A stretch of DNA of 64,000 nt. It comes from JANLVI01 sp031363915 (GTDB lineage: Bacteria > Vulcanimicrobiota > Vulcanimicrobiia > Vulcanimicrobiales > Vulcanimicrobiaceae). The stretch's first letter is position 1; each line of letters starts with the position of its first letter. Under the pieces are notes generated by a model. It was not told where the DNA came from. It saw nothing but the letters and a program-made list of their open reading frames with translations, and searched no databases. The position numbers were made by a program, and so were the translations under genes. This document shows positions 17,768 through 25,961 of the stretch, in pieces. Location of the stretch: the NCBI GenBank assembly GCA_031363915.1, contig JANLVI010000034.1, forward strand, positions 60,403 through 124,402, read 5' to 3'.

Positions 17768-19311
17768 CTAGCGAACCTCCCGGGCGAACCGCCAGCGCTC
17801 GACGCGGTAAAAAGGCGTCTCAGGAGAGGGTGAAAAACCCGTCATCGCGCGGGGAAAGGCGTCGATTTCGCGCGTCTGCCAAGCGGCGATGAAGGGCACG
17901 TCACGAGCGACAGCCGCCTGCACGAGGCCGTAGTCGCGCGCGCGCGCCGGACTCGATCGAAAGTGTCGAGTGCATTGGCTAGGGCCGCGTCGACGGCGGG
18001 GCGACAGTAGCGCGAAACGTTGAAGCCCGCCGGAGGCCGTTGCGCGCACCCCAGGAGCCAACTGGTTTCGGGATCTTCACCCGTGAGAACCGCGTGCAGC
18101 GCGAGCTGATAGCGGCCGCCCTCGAGTGGGCCGTGCTCGCTTGCGGGCGCGTAGAAGAGTTGCGGCGCGTACGGAACGATCGCAAGACTGATACCCGCAC
18201 GTCGCGCATCGTCTTGCAGCAGAACCGCGACCTCGCGGTCGGCCGGGCGACTCGCATCGATCGCAAGAGAGAGATGCGGTGGCAGCGCGACGCGGTCGAC
18301 GGATCGCTGAGGCTGCGCCCGATAGGCCCACGTGAAGAGGCCGCGCGCCGCAGCGGTCGTTGTGAGCGAGCCGCGCGAGATGTGCTGTGCGGCGCGCGAG
18401 AAATCGAACACGGCCGCGAGTGCGCGACGCACGGTCGCATCCTGCAACGCCGGATCGGTCGTTTGAAAGCTAAGCGCTTCAAAGCCGTAAATCGGCGTCT
18501 CGACGATTCGCAACACGGGGTTCGCGCGGAGCAGATCGGTCGCGTGAGGGTCGGTTGCGAAGGCCGCATCGATTTCGCCGGTGCGCAACTGCGCGACGAT
18601 CGTTTGAGCGCTTGCGATAAAGTGAACGTCGAGCCGCTGGATGTGCGGCTCACCCCCGTAATACCCCGCGTTCGCGCGCAGTTCGAGGACCTCACCGCGT
18701 CTCCAACTCGCTAGTCGGTAGGGGCCGGTTCCGATCGGCATCCGGTCGAGCGCCGAGGCTGCGAGAACCGGTGTCTTCGCAAGGACGTGCGCCGCCAGAA
18801 TCGGATAGTTTTCCGTCTCGAAAAAATACGTCAGAAATGGCGCGAACGGTGCGCTGAGTCGCACGCGAACCGTCAGCGGGCTGGGAGCATCGATACGACG
18901 GATGCGATCGAATCCGAGCCGCGTCGGAACCGGATTGCGCGGATCCATCACGGCGCGATACGTGGCGATCACATCCGCTGCGGAAAAGGGCGCGCCGTCG
19001 TGCCACCGCACACCCGAGCGCAACCGATACACGATCGTCATTCCATCGGCGGAGATACCGCCGTTCGCAATCGACGGAACGCGCAGCGCAAGATCGGGGA
19101 CGAGCGTGCCGCGATCGTCGACACGCAACAAATACGAATACAGCAGGCTGCCGATTTCTTCGGCCGGCGCACCGGTGAGCAAGAGCGGATCGAGCGACCC
19201 CGGCTCGGCGCTCTGCGCGATGTGCAGAACCGTGTCTTGCCGGGTCGTTATCGCAGTCGACGTACAACTCGCAAGTGCAAGCGCTGCGAGAAGCGCGCCC
19301 ATCCGGCGCAT
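17768..19311 (-). pseudogene. Peptide/solute-binding lipoprotein (family 5), C-terminus frameshifted
   Basis: The protein matches extracellular solute-binding family 5 (OppA/DppA type), which hands peptides to ABC importers. The ATG at 19311 starts a lipoprotein signal (LASC lipobox, Cys16). The body has family landmarks: AEPGSLDPLL, LRSGVRWHDGAPFSAADVI, IGTGPYRL. At 17933-17950 a tract of alternating G and C shifts the frame. Translation as written runs on out of frame to a stop at 17842. The natural ending (RDYGLVQAAVARDVPFIAAW and onwards to EVR) is in another frame and stops at 17768. Removing one CG pair, or adding one base, restores a full gene. The lesion may be real, phase-variable or a sequencing slip. 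No permease or ATPase genes are adjacent. Confidence 0.8.
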
Positions 19312-19433
19312 GGCTATTCTGCAATGCATCCGTGCAACGTTGCGATGCTTCTCACTCGCACGAGGGCCGCGCTTGGCGTCAACCACGAGGGCGGCCTGTT
19401 CGGCGGCGGCAACCGGTTCACGTAGAGTGAATA

Positions 19434-19474
19434 TGACAATGACACTTGACATAAAGCGTACTTTCCTTTACATT
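19434..19474 (+). promoter_or_regulatory. Strong sigma70-type promoter with three TGACA repeats; probable leaderless start
   Basis: TTGACA at 19446-19451 and TACATT at 19469-19474 are separated by exactly 17 bases. The next gene's ATG is at 19481, only 6 bases after the -10 box, so the transcript should begin at or within a base of the start codon. TGACA occurs three times in direct orientation at 19434, 19440 and 19447, the last inside the -35 box. This is a candidate operator for the XRE regulator encoded in the same operon. Confidence 0.7.
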
Positions 19475-19480
19475 GTGCGC

Positions 19481-19864
19481 ATGACGAACCGTCGTTATCA
19501 ACTCGAACTTTGGGCCTGGCTCTCCGTGTACGCACTCTTCCTCATCCTCGCGATCACCCTACTCGATGGCGACCGAATCACCGGCGTTCCGGCCCGTTCC
19601 ATTCTGGCGTTGCTGCCAATGGTCGGCGGCTTCGGCATCGTGAACCTGTGCATTCGGCGGTATCGGACCTTCGACGAATTCCAGCAGAAGGTCATGGCCG
19701 AAAGTTTGATGTTTGCATTCGGCTCAACGGCCGTCCTCACGTTCGGCTACGGCTTTTTGCAGCGCTTCGTGGGCGCACCGGAACTCTCGTGGTTCTGGGT
19801 ATGGCCTGTGCTCGGCGGAACATGGGGCGCTGGCACTGCGCTCGCCTGGTACCGCTATCGATGA
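19481..19864 (+). CDS. Small integral membrane protein paired with XRE regulator
   Basis: A 127-residue protein with four hydrophobic stretches (about 10-28, 37-54, 75-92 and 100-120) separated by short basic loops. It resembles the small membrane proteins (DUF2178-like) that often precede a compact XRE-type repressor, though I cannot assign the family firmly. Its ATG at 19481 lies just after a strong promoter with no room for a ribosome-binding site. Its TGA overlaps the regulator's ATG in an ATGA arrangement, so the two are translationally coupled. In such pairs the membrane protein may report an envelope state to the regulator; that role is inferred. Confidence 0.7.
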   Translation: MTNRRYQLELWAWLSVYALFLILAITLLDGDRITGVPARSILALLPMVGGFGIVNLCIRRYRTFDEFQQKVMAESLMFAFGSTAVLTFGYGFLQRFVGAPELSWFWVWPVLGGTWGAGTALAWYRYR

Positions 19865-20058
19865 CAAATCGTCTGCGTGTCTTGCGCGCCGAGCGCAAGT
19901 GGTCGCAAGCGGAACTCGCGGAGCGACTCGGCGTGAGCCGCCAAACTGTGAACGCACTCGAGATCGAAAAGTACGATCCAAGTTTGCCGCTCGCCTATAA
20001 AATCGCGCGTCTCTTCCAACAACCGATCGAAGCCATCTTCATTTACGAAGAGGAGTAG
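19861..20058 (+). CDS. Compact XRE-family transcriptional regulator
   Basis: A 65-residue protein that is almost only a helix-turn-helix: NRLRVLRAERKWSQAELAERLG then VSRQTVNALE, with the DNA-reading helix at about 26-35. Residues 38-60 (YDPSLPLAYKIARLF) are the standard continuation of this short regulator class. Members are typically autoregulatory repressors acting as dimers. It overlaps the membrane protein by 4 bases and is followed 3 bases later by a secreted hydrolase. The hydrolase's ribosome-binding site (GAGGAG) lies inside this gene's last codons, so all three genes form one operon. The TGACA repeats at 19434-19451 are the natural candidate operator. Confidence 0.9.
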   Translation: MTNRLRVLRAERKWSQAELAERLGVSRQTVNALEIEKYDPSLPLAYKIARLFQQPIEAIFIYEEE

Positions 20059-20061
20059 TCT

Positions 20062-20937
20062 ATGAACCGTCTCGTGATTTCGGCGATCGTCGCGGCGATC
20101 GTCAGTTTCAGTGCGCCTGCCGGCGCCGCATCGACCTTCCACCTCGATTCCGCAACGGTCACGAAGACCGGCAATGGCGCCAAAGCCGTAATCCTCATCC
20201 CGGGGCTTGGGTGCGGTCCCTTCGTCTTCGACGGCGTTGCCGATGAACTCGCGCAGCGCTACACCGTATATCGCATCGCGTTCGACGGCTTCGACGGAAA
20301 CGGCGGCGCGAGCGCTCCGTATCTCGCGCACGATACGCAGAGCATCGCCGACCTCATCGCCCGAGAGCATCTCGTGAGGCCGGTATTGATCGGTCATAGC
20401 CTCGGCGGACATATCGCCCTCGCGCTCGCGGAGACGATGCCGGCGAACGTCGGCGCCGTCGTCGCGATCGATGCGCTGCCGCTCTTTCCGGCGCGTCAAC
20501 CGGGTCAAACCGATGCGAATCGCCAAGATTTCGCTCGCGGCTTCGTCGCGCAGATGATGTCCGCGCGCGAGGAACAATATCGCGACTTCGCGCGGCAGAG
20601 CGTCGCCGCACTCGTCACGGGCGACACGAACACCGACCTCGTTTTTTCGCATACGATTCGCAGCGATCGGGCTGCATTCGCCGGCGCCGCGGCAGACATG
20701 ATGACCGACGATCTCGGTCCCGCGCTCAAAGCGATCGCGGCACCGGTGCTGGTGCTCGCCCCATCGCCCGACGTCGCAACGGCGGATCCGATCGCCACGA
20801 GCTATCGCGCTCTTTTCGCGGGCGTCTCGCGCCTCACAGTGCGGACGATTGTACCCGCGCGACACTTCCTAATGCTCGATCAGCCGGCGTTGTTTCGGAC
20901 GGCGCTTGATACGTTCGTCGACGCGAATGTGCGATAG
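20062..20937 (+). CDS. Secreted alpha/beta-hydrolase
   Basis: A 291-residue exported hydrolase. The signal peptide spans about residues 1-23 (PAGA/AS). LIPGLGCG at about 45-52 is the oxyanion-hole strand, GHSLGG (S113) the nucleophile elbow, and RHFLMLDQP near 268 provides the catalytic His. The size and motifs resemble small proline-iminopeptidase or lactonase-like members, but the substrate cannot be told. It is the third gene of the membrane protein/XRE operon, so its expression is probably under the XRE regulator. A periplasmic hydrolase controlled by a membrane protein-repressor pair suggests a response to an external ester, lactone or peptide. Confidence 0.85.
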   Translation: MNRLVISAIVAAIVSFSAPAGAASTFHLDSATVTKTGNGAKAVILIPGLGCGPFVFDGVADELAQRYTVYRIAFDGFDGNGGASAPYLAHDTQSIADLIAREHLVRPVLIGHSLGGHIALALAETMPANVGAVVAIDALPLFPARQPGQTDANRQDFARGFVAQMMSAREEQYRDFARQSVAALVTGDTNTDLVFSHTIRSDRAAFAGAAADMMTDDLGPALKAIAAPVLVLAPSPDVATADPIATSYRALFAGVSRLTVRTIVPARHFLMLDQPALFRTALDTFVDANVR

Positions 20938-21183
20938 CTTAGCAAAATCGAGACCGAAATCACGGCCTCGCGTCGCATAGCGCCCTGGCCGTGGTGCTCG
21001 CCCAAGGTTAGTATCTGCACCCGATGCCCGGGGGGCCAAGCGCGTGGGCCGGCTCGGAGAGAACGCCGCCGCCGCCGACCGGCGCCTCGGCACCGACCGA
21101 ATGCGCCGCATCGAGGCCGCCGCACCGAAGGACTAGCCGCCGAATCGACCGCGGGGCCGGGGCAGGAAGAAGCTGGGAAATGC
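20938..21183 (+). other. Intergenic region upstream of rpoC without a confident gene
   Basis: About 245 bases lie between the hydrolase stop and the rpoC promoter. One frame ends in a plausible but unsupported alanine/arginine-rich peptide (RRIEAAAPKD, stop near 21134) without a start codon plus ribosome-binding site. I see no rpoB end, tRNA or terminator with a T-run here. Confidence 0.4.
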
Positions 21184-21212
21184 TTGACGGGCCTTGCGCC
21201 CTCTGATAAAAT
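21184..21212 (+). promoter_or_regulatory. Sigma70-type promoter for rpoC
   Basis: TTGACG at 21184-21189 and TAAAAT at 21207-21212 are 17 bases apart. Transcription should start near 21219, giving a leader of about 110 bases before the GTG at 21330. This implies that rpoC is transcribed independently here. Confidence 0.75.
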
Positions 21213-21238
21213 AGGCTCCTATGCCCCTCGGTCGATAA

Positions 21239-21282
21239 AGCAAAGTTTTGGAGAACGGCAGCGCCCTTGCTCCAGCTTTGCT
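21239..21282 (+). promoter_or_regulatory. Stem-loop in the rpoC leader RNA
   Basis: AGCAAAG (21239-21245) pairs with CTTTGCT (21276-21282), and inside it GGAG (21250-21253) pairs with CTCC (21270-21273), leaving a loop of 16 bases. It has no T-run at its 3' side, so it is not a plain terminator. A leader hairpin this close to rpoC could mediate attenuation or feedback control of polymerase-subunit synthesis; that is inference. Confidence 0.5.
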
Positions 21283-21329
21283 ATCTTCGTTTCTGAGGGC
21301 CGTAGTCCGAGTTAGGGGCAAAATTCAGC

Positions 21330-24300
21330 GTGAATCTTCTCGACGTTAATAACTTTGATGCCATGCGCATCGGCCTGGCGAGCCCGGAGCAGATCCGCGC
21401 CTGGTCCTTCGGCGAAGTCAAAAAGCCGGAAACCATTAATTATCGCACGCTCAAGCCCGAACGCGACGGTTTGTTCTGCGAGAAGATCTTCGGCCCTACT
21501 AAAGACTGGGAATGCCATTGCGGCAAGTACAAGCGCATCCGCTTCAAAGGCATGATCTGCGACCGCTGCGGCGTCGAGATCACGCGCGCCAAAGTGCGCC
21601 GCGAGCGCATGGGCCACATCGAACTGGCGACCCCCGTCAGCCACATCTGGTATTTCAAAGGCGTACCCAGCCGCATCGGCATCCTCCTCGACATGTCGCC
21701 GCGGCAGCTCGAGAAGGTCATCTACTTTGCCGCCTATATCGTCATCGATCAGGGCAGCACGTCGCTCACCAAACGCGAAGTGCTCACGGAACTCAAGTAC
21801 CGTGAAGCTCGCGAGAAGTGGGGCAACGCATTCAAGGCCGGCATGGGTGCCGAAGCCATCCGCGAACTTCTACGCGACCTGAACCTGCGTAAGCTCCAAG
21901 AAGAGCTCCGTAAGGAATTCAAAGAGACGACCGGTCAGAAGAGGATCAAGGCGATCAAGCGCCTCGAAGTCGTCGAAGCCTTCCTCTCCTCGGGCAACAA
22001 GCCGGAGTGGATGATTCTCTCGGCCGTGCCGGTGATTGCCCCCGAACTGCGCCCGATGGTGCAGCTCGACGGCGGCCGCTTTGCCACATCCGATCTTAAC
22101 GATCTCTATCGCCGTGTCATCAACCGCAACAACCGTCTGAAGCGGTTGCTCGAATTGAGCGCCCCTGAGATCATCATCAAGAACGAGAAGCGGATGCTGC
22201 AGGAAGCAGTCGACGCGCTCATCGACAACGGCCGTCGCGGGCGTCCGGTGACGGGCCCGAACAACCGCCCGCTCAAGTCGCTCTCAGATATTCTCAAAGG
22301 CAAACAGGGTCGCTTCCGGCAGAATCTTCTGGGCAAGCGCGTCGACTACTCGGGCCGTTCGGTCATCGTGGTCGGCCCAAACCTCAAGCTGCACCAGTGC
22401 GGCCTCCCCAAAGAGATGGCGCTCGAGCTCTTCAAACCTTTCGTGATGAAGAAGCTGGTCGACCGCGGGCAAGCCCACAATATCAAGTCGGCCAAACGCA
22501 TGGTCGAACGTGTCCGTCCGGAAGTCTGGGACGTACTCGATGAAGTGATTCGCGAGCATCCGGTGCTGCTCAACCGCGCACCCACGCTCCATCGTCTGGG
22601 CATTCAGGCCTTCGAGCCGGTGCTCGTTGAAGGCAAAGCGATCCATCTGCATCCGCTCGTCTGCACGCCATACAACGCGGACTTCGACGGCGACCAAATG
22701 GCCGTCCATCTTCCGCTCTCCGCCGGCGCCCAAGCCGAAGCGCGCATCCTGATGCTCTCTTCGAACAACATCTTGCAGCCCTCGTTCGGTAACCCGGTGT
22801 CGATCCCGACTCAGGACATGGTCCTCGGGCTGTACTACCTCACGTTCCAGCGCGATGAATACCGGGGCCCCGCAAAGGGCATTCTCGCCGATGACTACGC
22901 GTACGATACGCTCGAAATCAAAAAAGACGAGCACGGGAACGAACTGCTCCCGACCTTCGGCAGCTTCCCCGAAGCCATGATGGCCTTCGACCAAAAGGCA
23001 ATCGGTCTCCAGCAGTGGATTACCGTGCGCCACTTGGGCCAGCGCCTGCGCACGACGGTCGGCCGCGTGACGCTCAATAGCGCAATCCCCGCGGAGTGGA
23101 ACCACCCCTACGTCAATCAGACGATCGATAAGAACGCGCTCAAGAAACTCATCACGGAATGCTACCGCAAGTACGGCAACGCGCCGACGGCCGAGTTCCT
23201 CGATGCAATCAAAGTGTTGGGTTTCAAGTTTGCAACGCAGTCCGGTACGACGGTCTCGATCAGCGACATCATCGTGCCGCAAGAAAAGTACGACCTGCTC
23301 GAAAACGCGCAGAACGAAGTCGACGAGCTGCACACGCTCTTCGATCAAGGCTTCATCTCGGATGACGAACGCTACAACAAGACGATCGAAGTCTGGTCGA
23401 AGTCATCCGAAGCCGTAACCCAAGCGATGCAAGCGGCGCAAAACCCGCTCAACCCCGTGTTCATGATGGCAACATCCGGCGCGCGTGGTTCGATCGCTCA
23501 GGTCAAACAGCTCGGCGGTATGCGTGGACTCATGTCCGATCCCTCGGGCCGCATTCTCGAAATCCCCGTCAAGGCGTCGCTGAAAGAAGGCCTGACGGTC
23601 CTCGAGTACTTCATCTCGACGCACGGTGCGCGTAAGGGTCTGGCCGATACGGCGCTCCGCACGGCTGACTCGGGTTACCTCACGCGGCGTCTGGTGGACG
23701 TGGCGCAAGATGTCATCATCCGTGAAGACGATTGCGGAACGCCCAACGGCATCACCGTCATGGATATCCAAGTCGGCAAAGAAACGATCGAACCGCTCAC
23801 GGACCGTATCATCGGACGTCGCGCATCGCACGACATTAAAGATCCGGAAAAACCGCGTACCAAGATCGTCGCTCGCGACGAAGAGATCGACGAAGAAAAA
23901 GCCAAGGCGATCATCGCTGCGGGCATCAAAGAAGTCCGCATTCGTTCGGTGCTCACGTGCCAAGCGAAGCACGGCGTCTGCTCGATGTGCTATGGCCGCA
24001 ACCTTGCCACCGGCAAGAGCGTGGACATCGGTGAGGCGGTCGGCATCATCGCCGCACAGTCGATCGGAGAACCCGGTACGCAGCTCACGCTGCGAACCTT
24101 CCACACGGGCGGCGTCGCCCAGGAAGACATCATCACGGGTCTCCCGCGCGTCGAAGAAATCTTCGAAGCGCGTAACCCCAAAGGTGTCGCGAAGATCGTC
24201 GAGGTCACCGGGACGGTTCGCATGACGGATGAAAAGACCAAGCGTATCATCATCGTCACGACCGATAAGGGCGACGAAGTCGAACACGAAGTCCCGCTCA

Positions 24301-25121
24301 ACACGCATCTTAGCGTTGTCGAAGGGCAGCAAGTCACCGCGGGCGATCAGCTCATGGACGGCTCGCTCAATCCGCACGACGTCCTGCGCATTAAAGGCGA
24401 GACGGCTCTCCAGAACTACCTCGTTCAGGAAGTCCAGAAAGTCTATCGTTCGCAGGGCGTGGACATCAACGACAAGCACATCGAGACGATCGTTCGCTCG
24501 ATGATGCGCAAAGTCAAGATCACGGACGGCGGCGACACGCGCATGCTGCCGGGTCAACTCGTCGAGTCATCGGTGTTCGCAGAAGAGAACGAACGGATGT
24601 CGGCCGAGGGCAAGAAGAAGTCCGAGGGCGGATCCGTGCTCCTCGGTGTTACGAAAGCCTCGCTCGCAACGGAATCGTTTCTCTCCGCAGCCAGCTTCCA
24701 AGAGACGACGCGCGTCCTCACCGACGCCGCTATTAAAGGCAAGCACGATCCGCTGCTCGGTCTCAAAGAAAACGTCATCATCGGCAAGCTCATCCCGGCG
24801 GGTACGGGGATGTCGCGTTACCGCAACCTCACGATCCAACCGGAAGGCCAGGATCTTGATGACGAAGGCCGCCCGCGCAACGCGTTCCTACTCGATGGAA
24901 CGTACGGCAACGGCAACGGCGAAAACGAGCCGGTGTACGCCGACGTGATCGCTCCGGGCGGACAAGAGATGAGTTCGAAGATCATGGGTCCGTACGAACG
25001 CCAGCGTCTGCAAGAGAACACGGTGCACTACGAAGGCGACTACGAATCCGACGTCGCCGTCGCAGCGCCGCCGCCGAAAACGCAGTACAAGCCCAAGGGC
25101 ATCAACCCCGAAGACTTGTAA
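21330..25121 (+). CDS. rpoC: RNA polymerase subunit beta'
   Basis: The catalytic beta' subunit of RNA polymerase, 1263 residues. It starts with GTG at 21330; the N-terminus NNFDAMRIGLASPEQIRAWS is classic. A first zinc site uses C62, C64, C77 and C80. NADFDGD at 449-455 binds the catalytic magnesium with three aspartates. The bridge-helix and trigger-loop regions follow, including SIGEPGTQLTLRTFHTGG, and the second zinc cluster lies in CQAKHGVCSMCYGRN. The protein is shorter than the E. coli version, so lacks large lineage-specific insertions. An AGGGGC stretch about 11 bases upstream is a likely ribosome-binding site. Usually rpoB lies directly upstream; here the upstream neighbour is an unrelated hydrolase, and the gene has its own promoter and terminator. 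Confidence 0.98.
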   Translation: MNLLDVNNFDAMRIGLASPEQIRAWSFGEVKKPETINYRTLKPERDGLFCEKIFGPTKDWECHCGKYKRIRFKGMICDRCGVEITRAKVRRERMGHIELATPVSHIWYFKGVPSRIGILLDMSPRQLEKVIYFAAYIVIDQGSTSLTKREVLTELKYREAREKWGNAFKAGMGAEAIRELLRDLNLRKLQEELRKEFKETTGQKRIKAIKRLEVVEAFLSSGNKPEWMILSAVPVIAPELRPMVQLDGGRFATSDLNDLYRRVINRNNRLKRLLELSAPEIIIKNEKRMLQEAVDALIDNGRRGRPVTGPNNRPLKSLSDILKGKQGRFRQNLLGKRVDYSGRSVIVVGPNLKLHQCGLPKEMALELFKPFVMKKLVDRGQAHNIKSAKRMVERVRPEVWDVLDEVIREHPVLLNRAPTLHRLGIQAFEPVLVEGKAIHLHPLVCTPYNADFDGDQMAVHLPLSAGAQAEARILMLSSNNILQPSFGNPVSIPTQDMVLGLYYLTFQRDEYRGPAKGILADDYAYDTLEIKKDEHGNELLPTFGSFPEAMMAFDQKAIGLQQWITVRHLGQRLRTTVGRVTLNSAIPAEWNHPYVNQTIDKNALKKLITECYRKYGNAPTAEFLDAIKVLGFKFATQSGTTVSISDIIVPQEKYDLLENAQNEVDELHTLFDQGFISDDERYNKTIEVWSKSSEAVTQAMQAAQNPLNPVFMMATSGARGSIAQVKQLGGMRGLMSDPSGRILEIPVKASLKEGLTVLEYFISTHGARKGLADTALRTADSGYLTRRLVDVAQDVIIREDDCGTPNGITVMDIQVGKETIEPLTDRIIGRRASHDIKDPEKPRTKIVARDEEIDEEKAKAIIAAGIKEVRIRSVLTCQAKHGVCSMCYGRNLATGKSVDIGEAVGIIAAQSIGEPGTQLTLRTFHTGGVAQEDIITGLPRVEEIFEARNPKGVAKIVEVTGTVRMTDEKTKRIIIVTTDKGDEVEHEVPLNTHLSVVEGQQVTAGDQLMDGSLNPHDVLRIKGETALQNYLVQEVQKVYRSQGVDINDKHIETIVRSMMRKVKITDGGDTRMLPGQLVESSVFAEENERMSAEGKKKSEGGSVLLGVTKASLATESFLSAASFQETTRVLTDAAIKGKHDPLLGLKENVIIGKLIPAGTGMSRYRNLTIQPEGQDLDDEGRPRNAFLLDGTYGNGNGENEPVYADVIAPGGQEMSSKIMGPYERQRLQENTVHYEGDYESDVAVAAPPPKTQYKPKGINPEDL

Positions 25122-25142
25122 CAACCCGCAATCGGGCAAAAA

Positions 25143-25180
25143 AGAAGACCTCGCTCTAGATGCGAGGCCTTCTTTTTTTT
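25143..25180 (+). terminator. Rho-independent terminator after rpoC
   Basis: AGAAG-A-CCTCGC pairs with GCGAGG-C-CTTCT around a 7-base loop and runs into eight T's. It is among the strongest terminators in the window and shows that rpoC is not co-transcribed with genes downstream. Confidence 0.9.
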
Positions 25181-25240
25181 CTTCCCAGGACTGCTCATTA
25201 CGGGCCACATCTTGAAAAACCCGACCGGTTGGGTCAGATT

Positions 25241-25404
25241 GTGGCTGTGCCGCGTATCGTTGTCGATGGCTTCACCATTCGGGTGTACACGGACGATCAT
25301 GCGCCGCTCACGTTCATGTCTTCCGTGATGGCGCGGAAATTGGAGTCTACCTTCGCGGCAACCGTGGTCACGACCGGACTTCTGGTCGGATGACGACATC
25401 GTAA
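25241..25404 (+). pseudogene. DUF4160-like protein, frameshifted
   Basis: From the GTG at 25241 (or 25247) the frame reads VPRIVVDGFTIRVYTDDHAP, the typical start of DUF4160. Just after, the reading continues correctly only in the next frame: HVHVFRDGAEIGVYLRGNRG, ending at the TAA at 25402. One missing base near 25300 explains this. DUF4160 proteins are about 80 residues and often sit beside DUF2442 proteins in what is thought to be a toxin-antitoxin-like pair; the next gene fits that partner. The break may be real inactivation or an assembly error. No clear ribosome-binding site is seen. Confidence 0.65.
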
Positions 25405-25475
25405 GAACGACGAGCGCTGCGCATCGTCGACGACTATCGGTCAGTGCTGCTTGAAATGTGGGAGAGGTATCACGG

Positions 25476-25847
25476 ATGAACGATCTTCGAGCGAAGGGCG
25501 CGACGGTTTCGCGTGAAGCGAGAACGCTTGTGTTGACGGTCGCTCTCTTCGGTGGAATTCGCGTTGCGTTTCCGCTCGCTCGCATCAAGAGCTTTACCTC
25601 AGCGAGAGTCCGCGCTGCAGGCGATGGCGTGCTCGAGGTTACGGTCGAGGATCGGGGCGCCACGATTGTGTGGCCCAAACTCGATATCGATTTTTCGGTC
25701 GCCGAAATGTTGCCGTATCTCGGGATCGTGACCCTTCGAGCCTCCGCGCGTCGCGCCGGGAAAGCGACCTCGCAAGCCAAAACTCTTGCGGCTCGTGTGA
25801 ACGGCGCGAAAGGGGGTCGCCCGCGAAAAATTGCCCGAGAGTTGTAA
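25476..25847 (+). CDS. DUF2442-like protein (putative partner of DUF4160)
   Basis: A 123-residue soluble protein. The N-terminal part has the pattern of DUF2442: a short beta region (TLVLTVALFGGIRVAFPL), then VTVEDRGATIVWPKLDIDFSVAEML, where the IxWPxLDxDxS motif is characteristic. The C-terminus is basic and ends NGAKGGRPRK, a common tail in this family and possibly nucleic-acid binding. The start at 25476 has GGAGAGG about 8 bases upstream. It follows the DUF4160-like fragment by 71 bases in the same direction. If the two are a toxin-antitoxin pair, loss of the first gene would leave this one as an orphan. The function itself is not established. Confidence 0.7.
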   Translation: MNDLRAKGATVSREARTLVLTVALFGGIRVAFPLARIKSFTSARVRAAGDGVLEVTVEDRGATIVWPKLDIDFSVAEMLPYLGIVTLRASARRAGKATSQAKTLAARVNGAKGGRPRKIAREL

Positions 25848-25961
25848 GTCTCGGAGCCTGTCACCGGACCTCACGCGTCGCAAGCAAGGGCCAGGCTTCT
25901 TCTAGAAGTCATCCGAAAACGCGCAGTACCGTGTCAGTCTTTCGAAGACGTAGCGGCCGAA

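Noticed and set aside
21024..21206. Proline/arginine-rich frame upstream of rpoC
   Set aside because: It has no ribosome-binding site, runs through the rpoC -35 region and looks like random GC-rich reading.
23403..24557. 384-codon minus-strand frame inside rpoC
   Set aside because: rpoC is conserved across this region, so the antisense frame is a shadow.
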